Below are positions 53,151 to 61,431 of a DNA stretch of 64,000 bases, one piece after another. Under the pieces are notes generated by a model. It was not told where the DNA came from. It made no database searches and saw only the letters and a list, made by a program, of their open reading frames with translations. The stretch spans positions 1-64,000 of the forward strand of contig SUGL01000026.1 in assembly GCA_004963905.1 (NCBI GenBank), given 5' to 3'. A program made the position numbers and the translations under genes. Position 1 is the stretch's first letter. Each line of letters starts with the position of its first letter. The DNA comes from Mesorhizobium sp. GTDB lineage: Bacteria; Pseudomonadota; Alphaproteobacteria; Rhizobiales; Rhizobiaceae.

Positions 53151-54167
53151 ATGCCCGTGACGACCCCCAGGGTCTGCGTCATCATCGCCGCCCGCAACGC
53201 GGCGCGGACCATACCGGTCGCCATCGCTTCGGCTCTGCGCGAGCCGGAGGTGGCGGAAGTCGTCGTGGTCGACGATGCCTCCACCGACGACACCCAGAAT
53301 GTGGCGCGCGGCGCCGATGACGGCAGCGGCCGGCTCTCGGTCATGCGTCTCGACGTCAACCGCGGTCCCTCCTTCGCCCGCAATGCCGCGATCAAGGCCT
53401 CCGCCTCGCCTTTCATCAGCATCCTCGACGCCGACGATTTTTTCCTCGAGGGCCGCTTTCGCCGGCTGTTCGCCAGCGCCGACTGGGATTTCGCGGCCGA
53501 CAACATCATGCTGATCAGGGACGATGCGGCGGCCGATCCCGCCAAGGTCGCGGCTCCTCCCTTCGCGCCCGAACCGCAATTCCTCGACTTCGAGCGCTTC
53601 GTCGAAGGCAACATTTCCCGCCGCCGCGTGCTGCGCGGCGAGCTGGGCTTCCTCAAGCCGGTGATCAGCAGGGCGTTCCTCGACCGGCACGGGTTGAGCT
53701 ATGACGAGAACCTGCGCCTCGGCGAGGATTACGAGCTCTATGCGCGCGCCGTCGCCTGCGGAGCGCGTTTCAAGATCATCAAATCTTGCGGCTATGGCGC
53801 CATCGTTCGCGCCGATTCGCTGAGCGGCCGCCACAGGACGCAGGATCTGAAGCGGCTTGCCGATGCCGATCTGGCGCTGCTGGCGCTCGGCAACTTGCCG
53901 GAAGCCTCGAAGGCCGCCTTGCGGCGCCACGAGCGCCATGTGCGTGACAAATACCGGCTGCGCAATTTCCTCGACGTGAAGGCGGAGCGCGGCCTGGCAT
54001 CGGCCGCCGCCTATGCTTTCGCCAGCCAGTCCAATCTGATCCCGATCGTTCGCGGCGTGGCCGCCGACAAGCTGGACGCGCTGTTCCGCCGCACCGGCAT
54101 TGCTGCAAAGCAGCAAGTGCCGCCGATGCGCTTCCTGATGTCGGCGACAAGTGCCGCGAAGGAATGA
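53151..54167 (+). CDS. GT2 glycosyltransferase (ExoU-like)
   Basis: 338 residues, GT-A fold. N-terminal VCVIIAARNAARTIPVAIASAL and VVVVDDASTDDT bind the nucleotide sugar, SILDADDFF supplies the D-x-D metal site, and GEDYELYARAVACGARFKI holds the likely catalytic acidic residue. Length and motifs resemble ExoU, which adds a glucose late in succinoglycan repeat-unit assembly. It acts at the cytoplasmic face of the inner membrane. The specific sugar is an inference. Confidence 0.82.
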   Translation: MPVTTPRVCVIIAARNAARTIPVAIASALREPEVAEVVVVDDASTDDTQNVARGADDGSGRLSVMRLDVNRGPSFARNAAIKASASPFISILDADDFFLEGRFRRLFASADWDFAADNIMLIRDDAAADPAKVAAPPFAPEPQFLDFERFVEGNISRRRVLRGELGFLKPVISRAFLDRHGLSYDENLRLGEDYELYARAVACGARFKIIKSCGYGAIVRADSLSGRHRTQDLKRLADADLALLALGNLPEASKAALRRHERHVRDKYRLRNFLDVKAERGLASAAAYAFASQSNLIPIVRGVAADKLDALFRRTGIAAKQQVPPMRFLMSATSAAKE

Positions 54168-54292
54168 TCGGATGACGGCAACGGCGTCGGGCCGTTCCCA
54201 AAAAAATCCGCTTTCCGAAACTACGAGGTTGCCTACTTGCCCCGAGAATGGCAGTCTATGTTGCGGTGCAGCAATTGCGAAAGGCCAATCGA

Positions 54293-54682
54293 ATGGCTTC
54301 GATTTTTGGCTTCAGATCCAGGGACCCGGCCCGCGACCGGCAGACCGATCTCCAGCGTTTCGACCGTCTGGCGAAGTTGTTCGACCAGATCGGCGCCGAG
54401 ATCGAGGCCGAGAAAACCGGACTGGAGAATCGCTATCGGTCGACGGCGACCAACGCGGCCTTCCTGGTCGAGGCGATGGAGAACGGCTCCGCGTCGACGG
54501 ATAAGTCGTCGGACGTCAGCGCGATGACCGGTGCGATCCTGAACTACGAGCGGCGCATCGCCGAGCTCACGCGCCAGAAAGGCTTGATGAAGGAATTGCG
54601 TCATTCGCTCGACGCGATTGTCGACGGCGCGCAGCAGGCCAAAGCGCCGACCGGATTGGCGAAGGCCGCGGGACGCGGCTGA
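54293..54682 (+). CDS. Hypothetical coiled-coil protein
   Basis: 129 residues, cytoplasmic. The composition is helix-forming with heptad-like patterns (FDRLAKLFDQIGAEIEAEKTGLENRY and ILNYERRIAELTRQKGLMKELRHSLDAIV), so probably a two-helix coiled coil. No family recognised. The start giving MASIFGFRSRDPARD is chosen; the frame extends 15 codons upstream. It lies between the ExoU-like and exoK-like genes on the same strand, so a role in the polysaccharide locus is possible but unsupported by sequence. Confidence 0.6.
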   Translation: MASIFGFRSRDPARDRQTDLQRFDRLAKLFDQIGAEIEAEKTGLENRYRSTATNAAFLVEAMENGSASTDKSSDVSAMTGAILNYERRIAELTRQKGLMKELRHSLDAIVDGAQQAKAPTGLAKAAGRG

Positions 54683-54812
54683 AGGCATCCACGGACACTG
54701 TCATCGATACGAGACCATAAAGGAGTTCAAAGGGCGGAAGATCGGAAGCGGCTCGCTGAGGCGGGCCGGAAGTGACTTTGGGTTGGGGCGGACAACACAA
54801 GGTGAGTTTGTC

Positions 54813-55679
54813 ATGAACGCAGATTCGAACAACACGTCCATCGCGGCGGCTTGCGGCACGCCGCATCCGCGCTCGAATGGGTCACGCAGTCCTTGGCCAA
54901 GCCTGGCAGGAGCGCTGCTCGCCGTTGCAGCCGCAGTCTCGGCCGTCCCGGCGCATGCTGAGGACATGCAGAGCGCGCCCTCCTTCGTCGACAATTTCTC
55001 GAACTTCGACCGTTCGCGCTGGTTCGTCTCCGACGGTTGGAACAACGGCAACCACCAGAACTGCACCTGGTCGAAGGACCTGGTTCGGCTTTCCGACGGC
55101 GTGCTTTCGCTGAGCTTCGAAAAACGCAAGCTGAAGGATCGCGAGTTCGCCTGCGCCGAGATCCAGACCAAGCAGCGCTATGGCTATGGCGTCTATGAGG
55201 CGCGGATGAAGACCGATAGCGGATCGGGCCTCAACGCCGCGTTCTTCACCTATATCGGGCCGCAGGACAAAAAGCCCTGGGACGAGATCGACTTCGAGGT
55301 GCTCACCAAGGATCCGTCGAAAGTCCAGGTGAACAGCTATATCCAGGGCAAGCCGAAGAACGGCAAGCTGGTCGATGTCGGGGGCGGCGCCGACAAGGGC
55401 TTCAACGACTATGGCTTCGTCTGGGAGAAGGACCGGCTGCGCTGGTACGTCAACGGCAAGCTGGTCAACGAAGTGACCAATCCGGACGAATTGCCGACCA
55501 ATCCGCAGAAGATCTTCTTCAGCCTGTGGGGCAGCGACAAGCTGACCAACTGGATGGGCGCCTTCACCGATCCCGGCCGCAAGGTGACCATGGAGGTCAA
55601 GCGCGTCGCCTTCACCGCCTTGGGCCAGCCGTGCCAGTTCCCGGAATCGCTGGCGTGCAGCATAAGTAACAGCAACTAG
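54813..55679 (+). CDS. exoK: Secreted family 16 glycoside hydrolase, ExoK-like
   Basis: 288 residues. An N-terminal signal peptide with a long n-region (hydrophobic WPSLAGALLAVAAAVSAVPAHA, cut near residue 49) is followed by a GH16 jelly roll. The catalytic E-x-D-x-E is in WDEIDFEVL (Glu158, Asp160, Glu162), with WNNGNHQNCTW and YGYGVYEARMKT. ExoK-type endo-beta-glucanases cut nascent exopolysaccharide to shorter chains. Asp-Ile-Asp spacing and length agree with ExoK. A repeat element begins at its stop codon. Confidence 0.88.
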   Translation: MNADSNNTSIAAACGTPHPRSNGSRSPWPSLAGALLAVAAAVSAVPAHAEDMQSAPSFVDNFSNFDRSRWFVSDGWNNGNHQNCTWSKDLVRLSDGVLSLSFEKRKLKDREFACAEIQTKQRYGYGVYEARMKTDSGSGLNAAFFTYIGPQDKKPWDEIDFEVLTKDPSKVQVNSYIQGKPKNGKLVDVGGGADKGFNDYGFVWEKDRLRWYVNGKLVNEVTNPDELPTNPQKIFFSLWGSDKLTNWMGAFTDPGRKVTMEVKRVAFTALGQPCQFPESLACSISNSN

Positions 55680-55730
55680 GCATGATCCCCAGAAACGGGG
55701 ACCGGTTTTGGGATAAGATCATGCGCAACA
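55679..55730. repeat. Rhizobial intergenic palindrome, short copy
   Basis: GGCATGATCCCCAGAAACGG and the following bases to GATAAGATCATGC form the GAACCGG/GGACCGG-centred hairpin seen in the larger elements at 2841 and 22675. The second hairpin of those elements is missing. It sits between exoK and the UDP-glucose dehydrogenase gene. Confidence 0.7.
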
Positions 55731-55809
55731 TCCATGCCCATAAGGGCCTGGGGACATCTGAACTGGCCGGGCCGTTCTGCGGCCCGGCCTTAAACAGGAA
55801 CAGAACCGA

Positions 55810-57141
55810 ATGAACTTGACGGTGTTTGGAATTGGCTATGTCGGTCTCGTCCAGGCCGCGGTGCTCGCGGAGGTCGGGCACGAGGTGGTGTGCGTCGACA
55901 TCGATGCAGCGAAGGTGGAGCGGCTCAATCAGGGCTTCATCCCGATTTTCGAACCCGGGCTGGAAAGTCTCGTCAGGGAAAACCACGCTGCCGGCCGCAT
56001 CCGCTTCACCACCGATGCGGCCGCGGCGGTCAAACACGGCCAGATCCAGATGATCGCGGTCGGCACGCCGCCCGGCGAGGACGGCTCGGCCGATCTGAAA
56101 TATGTGCTCGCCGTCGCCGAGGCCATCGGCCGCGAGATGGACGCGCCGAAGATCGTCGTCGGCAAATCGACCGTGCCGGTCGGCACCTGCGAGAAGATCA
56201 AGGCAAGGATCGCCGAGACCCTGAAGGCGCGCGGGCGCGAGGACCTGAGCTTCGATGTCGCCTCGAACCCTGAGTTCCTCAAGGAGGGTTCTGCCGTCGC
56301 CGATTGCATGAAGCCCGATCGCATCATCGTCGGCACGTCGAGCGAAGACACCGAGGCGGTGATGCGCGAGCTCTACGCGCCGTTCAATCGCAACCACGAG
56401 AAGATGATCGTGATGGACGTGCGTAGCGCCGAGTTCACCAAATATGCGGCCAACTGCATGCTGGCGACCAAGATCAGCTTCATGAACGAGATGGCCAATC
56501 TGGCCGAACAGTTGGGCGCCGACATCGAAGAGGTGCGCAAGGGCATCGGCAGCGATCCGCGCATCGGCTACCACTTCATCTATCCCGGCCTCGGCTATGG
56601 CGGCTCCTGCTTCCCCAAGGATGTGCGCGCGCTGATCAAGACCGCCGAGGGCGTGAAGTTCGACGCCAAGCTGCTGCGCGCCGTCGAGGAGCGCAACAAC
56701 GCGCAGAAATCGGTGCTGTTCGAGAAGGTCGACCGCTATTTCCAGGGCAACCTCAGGGGCAAGACCTTCGCCGTCTGGGGGCTAGCCTTCAAGCCGAATA
56801 CCGACGACATGCGCGAGGCCCCGTCGCGCACGCTGATGGAGGCGCTGTGGGCGGCCGGCGCCAAGGTGCAGGCCTATGATCCGGAGGCGATGCAGGAATG
56901 CCAGGCCATCTACGGCCTGCGCGAGGACCTCCTGCTCTGCGGCACCAAGGAAGCGGCGCTGCGCGGCGCCGACGCGCTTCTGATCTGCACCGAGTGGAAG
57001 AGCTTCAGGGCCCCCTCCTTCGACGCGCTCAAGGACGCGCTGACCACGCCGGTCATCTTCGATGGCCGCAACCTCTACGATCCGAAGGTCATCGCGCGCT
57101 ACGGCATCGAATACCATTCGATCGGCAGGATGGCGGCATGA
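55810..57141 (+). CDS. UDP-glucose 6-dehydrogenase
   Basis: 443 residues, full length. The NAD-binding N-terminus is FGIGYVGLVQAAVLAEVGHEVVCVD, followed by SKTVP-like KSTVPVGT, NPEFLKEG, the catalytic Cys in YGGSCFPKDVRAL and the C-terminal UDP-binding domain (FAVWGLAFKPNTDDMREAPS). It oxidises UDP-glucose twice to UDP-glucuronate (RkpK/Ugd type in rhizobia). Its presence suggests that the polysaccharide made here, or another surface polymer, contains uronic acid, unlike succinoglycan. Confidence 0.95.
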   Translation: MNLTVFGIGYVGLVQAAVLAEVGHEVVCVDIDAAKVERLNQGFIPIFEPGLESLVRENHAAGRIRFTTDAAAAVKHGQIQMIAVGTPPGEDGSADLKYVLAVAEAIGREMDAPKIVVGKSTVPVGTCEKIKARIAETLKARGREDLSFDVASNPEFLKEGSAVADCMKPDRIIVGTSSEDTEAVMRELYAPFNRNHEKMIVMDVRSAEFTKYAANCMLATKISFMNEMANLAEQLGADIEEVRKGIGSDPRIGYHFIYPGLGYGGSCFPKDVRALIKTAEGVKFDAKLLRAVEERNNAQKSVLFEKVDRYFQGNLRGKTFAVWGLAFKPNTDDMREAPSRTLMEALWAAGAKVQAYDPEAMQECQAIYGLREDLLLCGTKEAALRGADALLICTEWKSFRAPSFDALKDALTTPVIFDGRNLYDPKVIARYGIEYHSIGRMAA

Positions 57142-57252
57142 CGGCGGCTGCGGTGAGCCTCCCGCCGAACGGCTCCGGCGAACGACAGTGGGGCCGACAA
57201 TGACGGGGAGGCCGACCATGATCGTGCGCGTTTCGGCAAAGGGTTCGATCTG

Positions 57253-58698
57253 ATGGTGATGGATGTTCAGCCCGAACAAATCGCCAACGAGCATTTCGAT
57301 CTCGTCGTCATCGGTTCCGGTTTCGGTTCAGCCTTTTTCCTGCATGAGTTCTTGAAGCGGCGCAAAGTCCGCGCCCTGGTGCTCGAATGGGGCCGCCACA
57401 ACACGCACGAATGGCAGCTCAACCAGAACGCCAACACCGACATAGACGACGAGAGCACCTACAAGACCGACAATGCCGACAAGCCATGGAACTACACGAT
57501 CGGCCTCGGCGGCGGCACCAACTGCTGGTTCGCGCAGACGCCGCGCTTCCACCCTAACGATTTCAGGCTGAAGAGCACCTACGGCGTCGGCAACGACTGG
57601 CCGATCAGCTATGACGATCTCGAGCCGTTCTATTGCGACGCCGAGGAGGTCATGTCGATCTCCGGCGATCCCGACATGGCGCGGATGCTGCCACGCTCGC
57701 GGCCGTTCCCGCAGCCGCCGCACCGCATGTCGACGCCGGACCGGATGATGAAGGCCGCACAGCCTGAGCAGCATTTCGTCATGCCGACCGCCCGCGCCCG
57801 GGTGGCGACGGCGCAGCGCACCTCATGCTGCGCCAACCTCAGATGCTGGCTGTGTCCGGTCGACGCCAAGTTCACCGTCAACAACGGTTTGATGCACGTC
57901 TTCCAGCACGCGGACGTGTCGGTGTGCCTGGGCGCCGAGGTGCGCCGGCTCGACCATTCGGGCGGTTCGGTCCGTTCGGTCGCTTTCCTGCGCAACGGCA
58001 AGGAATATTCGGTCAGCGGCGACCTCGTCATCCTCGGCGCCAATGCCATCCAGAGCCCGGCGATCATGCTGCGCTCCGGGCTCGGCGGCGAGTTCGTCGG
58101 GCTCGGCCTGCACGAATCCTACGGCTGGAACTACGAGGTCTATCTCGACGGCGTCGACAATTTCGACGGCAGCACCATCACCACCGGCCTGAATTTCGGT
58201 CTCTATGACGGCCCGCATCGCGCCGAGCACGCGGCGGCGCTGGTCTATTTCGAGAACCGCTGGCAGCATGGCATGCGTGCCGAGAAGGGTCGGCTGCGGC
58301 AAGTGCTGCCGCTGGTCATCGTCACCGAGAACCTGCTCGATCCGGAAAACCGGGTGATACTCGACAAGGACGAGAATGCCTTCGTCAGCTTCAAGGGTGC
58401 GTCGGATTACGCAACCAAAGGCATGGCCAAGGCGCTCGAGCGGCTGCCGGCGCTGCTCAAGCCGCTACCGGTCGAACAGATCTTCGACCGTGGCATACGG
58501 CCGACCGAATCGCATGTGCAGGGCACCTTGCGGATGGGCACCGGCCCGGCCGACTCGGTGGTCGACCGCAACATGATCCACCACCAGCTCCGGAACCTCG
58601 TCGTTGTCGGCACCAGCACCTATCCGAGCTGCTCCTGCGCCAACCCAAGCCTGACCGCCGCCGCCCTTTCGCTGCGGGCGGCGACCCGGCTGGCATGA
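57253..58698 (+). CDS. GMC-type FAD-dependent oxidoreductase
   Basis: 481 residues. The N-terminal FAD Rossmann motif is VVIGSGFGSAFF (about 17-28), then LGGGTNCWFAQTPRF, a Cys-rich patch (TSCCANLRCWLCPVDAK, four Cys within 13 residues) and the C-terminal GMC ending TYPSCSCANPSLTAAALSLR. The Cys patch recalls the cluster-like motif of gluconate/alditol dehydrogenase large subunits that work with a small Tat-exported subunit. The next gene encodes such a small protein. The substrate is unknown. The first ATG may be replaced by 57259. Confidence 0.86.
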   Translation: MVMDVQPEQIANEHFDLVVIGSGFGSAFFLHEFLKRRKVRALVLEWGRHNTHEWQLNQNANTDIDDESTYKTDNADKPWNYTIGLGGGTNCWFAQTPRFHPNDFRLKSTYGVGNDWPISYDDLEPFYCDAEEVMSISGDPDMARMLPRSRPFPQPPHRMSTPDRMMKAAQPEQHFVMPTARARVATAQRTSCCANLRCWLCPVDAKFTVNNGLMHVFQHADVSVCLGAEVRRLDHSGGSVRSVAFLRNGKEYSVSGDLVILGANAIQSPAIMLRSGLGGEFVGLGLHESYGWNYEVYLDGVDNFDGSTITTGLNFGLYDGPHRAEHAAALVYFENRWQHGMRAEKGRLRQVLPLVIVTENLLDPENRVILDKDENAFVSFKGASDYATKGMAKALERLPALLKPLPVEQIFDRGIRPTESHVQGTLRMGTGPADSVVDRNMIHHQLRNLVVVGTSTYPSCSCANPSLTAAALSLRAATRLA

Positions 58699-58709
58699 AG
58701 GAGGGGCCG

Positions 58710-59153
58710 ATGAAGATCACGCGACGCACCGCGCTGGCCGTTGTTGCCGGCGGCATCGCTTCGACCGGCATCGCCGCTGCCGCGGTATCGACCTTCTCGG
58801 ATGAGGATCTGGTCCGCCTCACGCTCGAAAGATACTTCGGGTCGCTCAACATGCGTATCGAGCATCTGCAGCAGTTCGTGCTCGAATTCCGCAACCGCAA
58901 CCCGTGGGTATTCCCGAGCGACAAGTTGGCGGATGCGGTGACGCTTTTGGAGACCGTGAGACTCGACAGGGCGCGTGAGTTCCTGCCCAGGCAGAAGCAG
59001 CAGGATGTCAGGAATTTCGAGCGCTGGGTCATCGCCGAGTTCCACATGCTGACCGACTATGCCTGGCGCAGCTCGCCCGCCGACCCGATCCGCTTCACCG
59101 GTTGGCATCCATGCACCAATCCCTTCGCCAATCTCGAGCAGCAAAGTGCCTGA
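58710..59153 (+). CDS. Small Tat-signal protein, putative partner subunit of the GMC oxidoreductase
   Basis: 147 residues with an N-terminal twin-arginine signal (KITRRTALAVVAGG), so exported folded. The rest is helical (DLVRLTLERYFGSLNMRIEHLQQFVLEF; WVIAEFHMLTDYAWR) and resembles in size and layout the small subunit (subunit 3 type) of membrane gluconate dehydrogenases. An AAGGAGGGG ribosome site precedes the ATG, and it begins 11 bp after the oxidoreductase. The pairing is inferred from context; no direct family motif was recognised. Confidence 0.65.
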   Translation: MKITRRTALAVVAGGIASTGIAAAAVSTFSDEDLVRLTLERYFGSLNMRIEHLQQFVLEFRNRNPWVFPSDKLADAVTLLETVRLDRAREFLPRQKQQDVRNFERWVIAEFHMLTDYAWRSSPADPIRFTGWHPCTNPFANLEQQSA

Positions 59154-59227
59154 AACCGCCCGGCGGGCATGCTCGCCGGCAAGCCAAGAACGATTTGGCC
59201 AAGAAAAATGTGACAAGGAGCCGAACC

Positions 59228-60307
59228 ATGAAAGTTCTTTTCGCAGGCGGTAATGGTTATCCGCCGCAGTTCAGCGGCGGCGTCCAGTCCAGCACCCATC
59301 ATCTGGCGGAGCAGCTGATCGAGCACGGCCATGAGGCGTCGGTGCTCGCGGCTTTGTTTGGCCAGGGGATGTTCGGCTACAAGGCGCGCGCCAAGATGAA
59401 GCTGCTTGGCCAACGCGCCGTCATCGACAATTTCCCCGGCTATCCGGTGGTGCGGGCCTGGTTCCCCTGGGAAGCGGCCGCGTTCGCCGTCAAGAAACTG
59501 CAGCCGGATGTCGCCGTGGTGCAGTGTCACAAGTCGGTTCCGCTCGGCAAGGCGCTGCAGGCCGAAGGCGTGCCGCTGGTCGTCTATCTCAGGAACGTGG
59601 AATTCCACGAATTGGGCGGCGACCTGCGCGAGCTGAACTCGGCCTTCTACATCGCCAATTCAGAATTCACGGCGCGCACCTACAAGCGTGAGTTCGGCAT
59701 CGAGTCCACCGTGATCCCGCCGACCATCAATCCCGCCGCCTACAGCACGCCGACGACGGGCGAGTATGTCACCTTCATCAACCCTTACGAGGAAAAGGGC
59801 TTCGAGCTGGCCGTGCGCATCGCGGCCGCCTGCCCGGAAATCCCCTTCCTCTTCGTCGAGAGCTGGAAGCTGGAGGACGATCATCGCGCCCGCATCGCGG
59901 AGACGATCGCGCCGTTCTCCAACATCAAGCTGGAGAACCGCACCGACGACATGAAGACCCTCTATGGCCGCACCAGGATCCTGCTGGCGCCGAGCAAATG
60001 GGAAGAGGCCTGGGGCCGAGTCGCCTCGGAGGCCCATTGCAGCGGCATTCCCGTCGTCGGCTCGCGCCGTGGCGGTCTGCCCGAAGCGATCGGCTCGGGC
60101 GGCATGGTGCTGGATTATGACGCCCCTATCGAGGACTGGGTCGCCGCAATCACGCGCCTGTGGAACGATCGCGAGGAGTATGAACGGGTCTCGGAGGCGG
60201 CGCTCACCTTCTCGCAGCGCCCGGAACTCGATCCCGAGCGCCAGTTCGCCACGTTCTTCAGCTTGCTCGATAGGGCCGCCCGGCAGCGCGCCCGGCGCGC
60301 TGCCTAA
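59228..60307 (+). CDS. Glycosyltransferase family 4
   Basis: 359 residues, GT-B fold. N-terminal VLFAGGNGYPPQFSGGVQSSTHHLAEQL holds the Gly-rich acceptor loop. The C-terminal half shows TFINPYEEKGFELAVRIA, LLAPSKWEEAWGRVASEAHCSGIPVVGSRRGGLPEAIG with the E-x7-E-like pair of GT4 enzymes. It probably adds one sugar of the repeat unit at the cytoplasmic membrane face. It ends at a strong bidirectional hairpin. Confidence 0.88.
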   Translation: MKVLFAGGNGYPPQFSGGVQSSTHHLAEQLIEHGHEASVLAALFGQGMFGYKARAKMKLLGQRAVIDNFPGYPVVRAWFPWEAAAFAVKKLQPDVAVVQCHKSVPLGKALQAEGVPLVVYLRNVEFHELGGDLRELNSAFYIANSEFTARTYKREFGIESTVIPPTINPAAYSTPTTGEYVTFINPYEEKGFELAVRIAAACPEIPFLFVESWKLEDDHRARIAETIAPFSNIKLENRTDDMKTLYGRTRILLAPSKWEEAWGRVASEAHCSGIPVVGSRRGGLPEAIGSGGMVLDYDAPIEDWVAAITRLWNDREEYERVSEAALTFSQRPELDPERQFATFFSLLDRAARQRARRAA

Positions 60308-60311
60308 AATT

Positions 60312-60333
60312 TGCGTAAGATTTTACTTACGCA
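60312..60333. terminator. Bidirectional terminator between convergent genes
   Basis: Perfect 8-bp arms TGCGTAAG (60312-60319) and CTTACGCA (60326-60333) around ATTTTA. TCTTTT follows on the plus strand and AATTTTAG on the minus strand. The right arm includes the stop codon of the minus-strand gene. Confidence 0.75.
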
Positions 60334-61349
60334 GGTCTTTTGACCCGGCTCTTCAGCAGCTCGTAGGCGCGTTGACCAAGCAGGGCGCGCGCGGCGGTCG
60401 TGACCACCTTCTTGCGCCCGTCGGGCGAATTGATCTGCCTGAGCCGCGCCGGCAGGTTGCGCGCCGCCTGCTCCAGTGCAGGGAGCGAAAGCGCGTCGGG
60501 AAAGCTCACTATGTTGGTTTCGACGCACAGCACCGGCTTGCCCGACAGCTTGGCGATCTTGAGCGCCTGCTCGTGCTCGCTCTCGATGAACAGGATGGCG
60601 TCCGACTTGCGGTAGAACTCGGCCTTGAAGCTGCCATGCGCGCCGAGTCGCTGCCGCTCGGCTTTGCTCGGCAGGTCGAGCATGATAAGATGATCGTATT
60701 TGATCTCGTGCTTGGCCAGCCACGCTTCTGTCAGCTTGCGGTACTTTTCCAGCCGGCTCGTCACCAGCCAGCCGATCTTGCGGGTCGGTCCGAGCAGCGG
60801 CCGCGCCTCGGCGAGGAACTTCTCATAGGCCGGGCCGTCGTCATTTTCTTCCTCGGTCGGATCGAGGCAGAGCACGCCGTCTATGTCGACGCAGCACTGC
60901 TCGAGGAAGACATGGTGCATGAAGTTCCACTGGAACATCCTGGGATGCGGCACGACCTCGAAGACGATGTCGGTTTCCTTGTGCTGCGACAGCAGGCCGA
61001 ACACGGCCGCGTACACGAAATCGCCCTCGATGCCGGCGGCCGCGATCTTGCTGCGCGCATCGCGCATGGCGTTGCCGCCGCTGACGCTGTCGTCGATCAC
61101 CAGGATCTTGCGCATTTCGGAATGCTGCCGATCGAGCGCGGCACGCCGCTTGGTGATCCCCGACGTGTAGATCTTGCCGGCGAGGAAGCTGTCGAGATCG
61201 GTCATCGGGATGTTCGCCGTCAGGCTGACAAGCGTCGCGGCGAGGATTCCGCTTCTCGGTACGCCGACCACCAGGTCGATGTCGCGCGGCAGCCGGTGCA
61301 GGTTCCGCGCGATCGCGTCGTTCATGTCTGAAATCGATCGGTAATTCAT
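60327..61349 (-). CDS. Phosphoribosyltransferase-like protein fused to HAD-like region
   Basis: 340 residues. The N-terminal part (about 1-140) is a type I phosphoribosyltransferase fold: LVVGVPRSGILAATLVS and the PRPP loop ILVIDDSVSGGNAM. The middle (about 150-260) has DIDGVLCLDPTEEEN, the D-x-D-G-V-L pattern of HAD phosphatases, followed by GWLVTSRLEKYRKLTEAWL and YDHLIMLDLP, typical of the HAD capless fold. The last 80 residues are basic and helical. The function is unknown; a role in processing nucleotide or sugar phosphates for polysaccharide synthesis is conceivable. It lies on the same strand as the flippase gene, downstream of it. Confidence 0.8.
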   Translation of the reverse strand: MNYRSISDMNDAIARNLHRLPRDIDLVVGVPRSGILAATLVSLTANIPMTDLDSFLAGKIYTSGITKRRAALDRQHSEMRKILVIDDSVSGGNAMRDARSKIAAAGIEGDFVYAAVFGLLSQHKETDIVFEVVPHPRMFQWNFMHHVFLEQCCVDIDGVLCLDPTEEENDDGPAYEKFLAEARPLLGPTRKIGWLVTSRLEKYRKLTEAWLAKHEIKYDHLIMLDLPSKAERQRLGAHGSFKAEFYRKSDAILFIESEHEQALKIAKLSGKPVLCVETNIVSFPDALSLPALEQAARNLPARLRQINSPDGRKKVVTTAARALLGQRAYELLKSRVKRPA

Positions 61350-61431
61350 GCTGTTGCCTTACCCTCAAGTCAGCGGTTTTGCCGGTTGTTCGGCCATGGC
61401 CGAGACGCAATTGCACTTGCACAAGGCAAGC

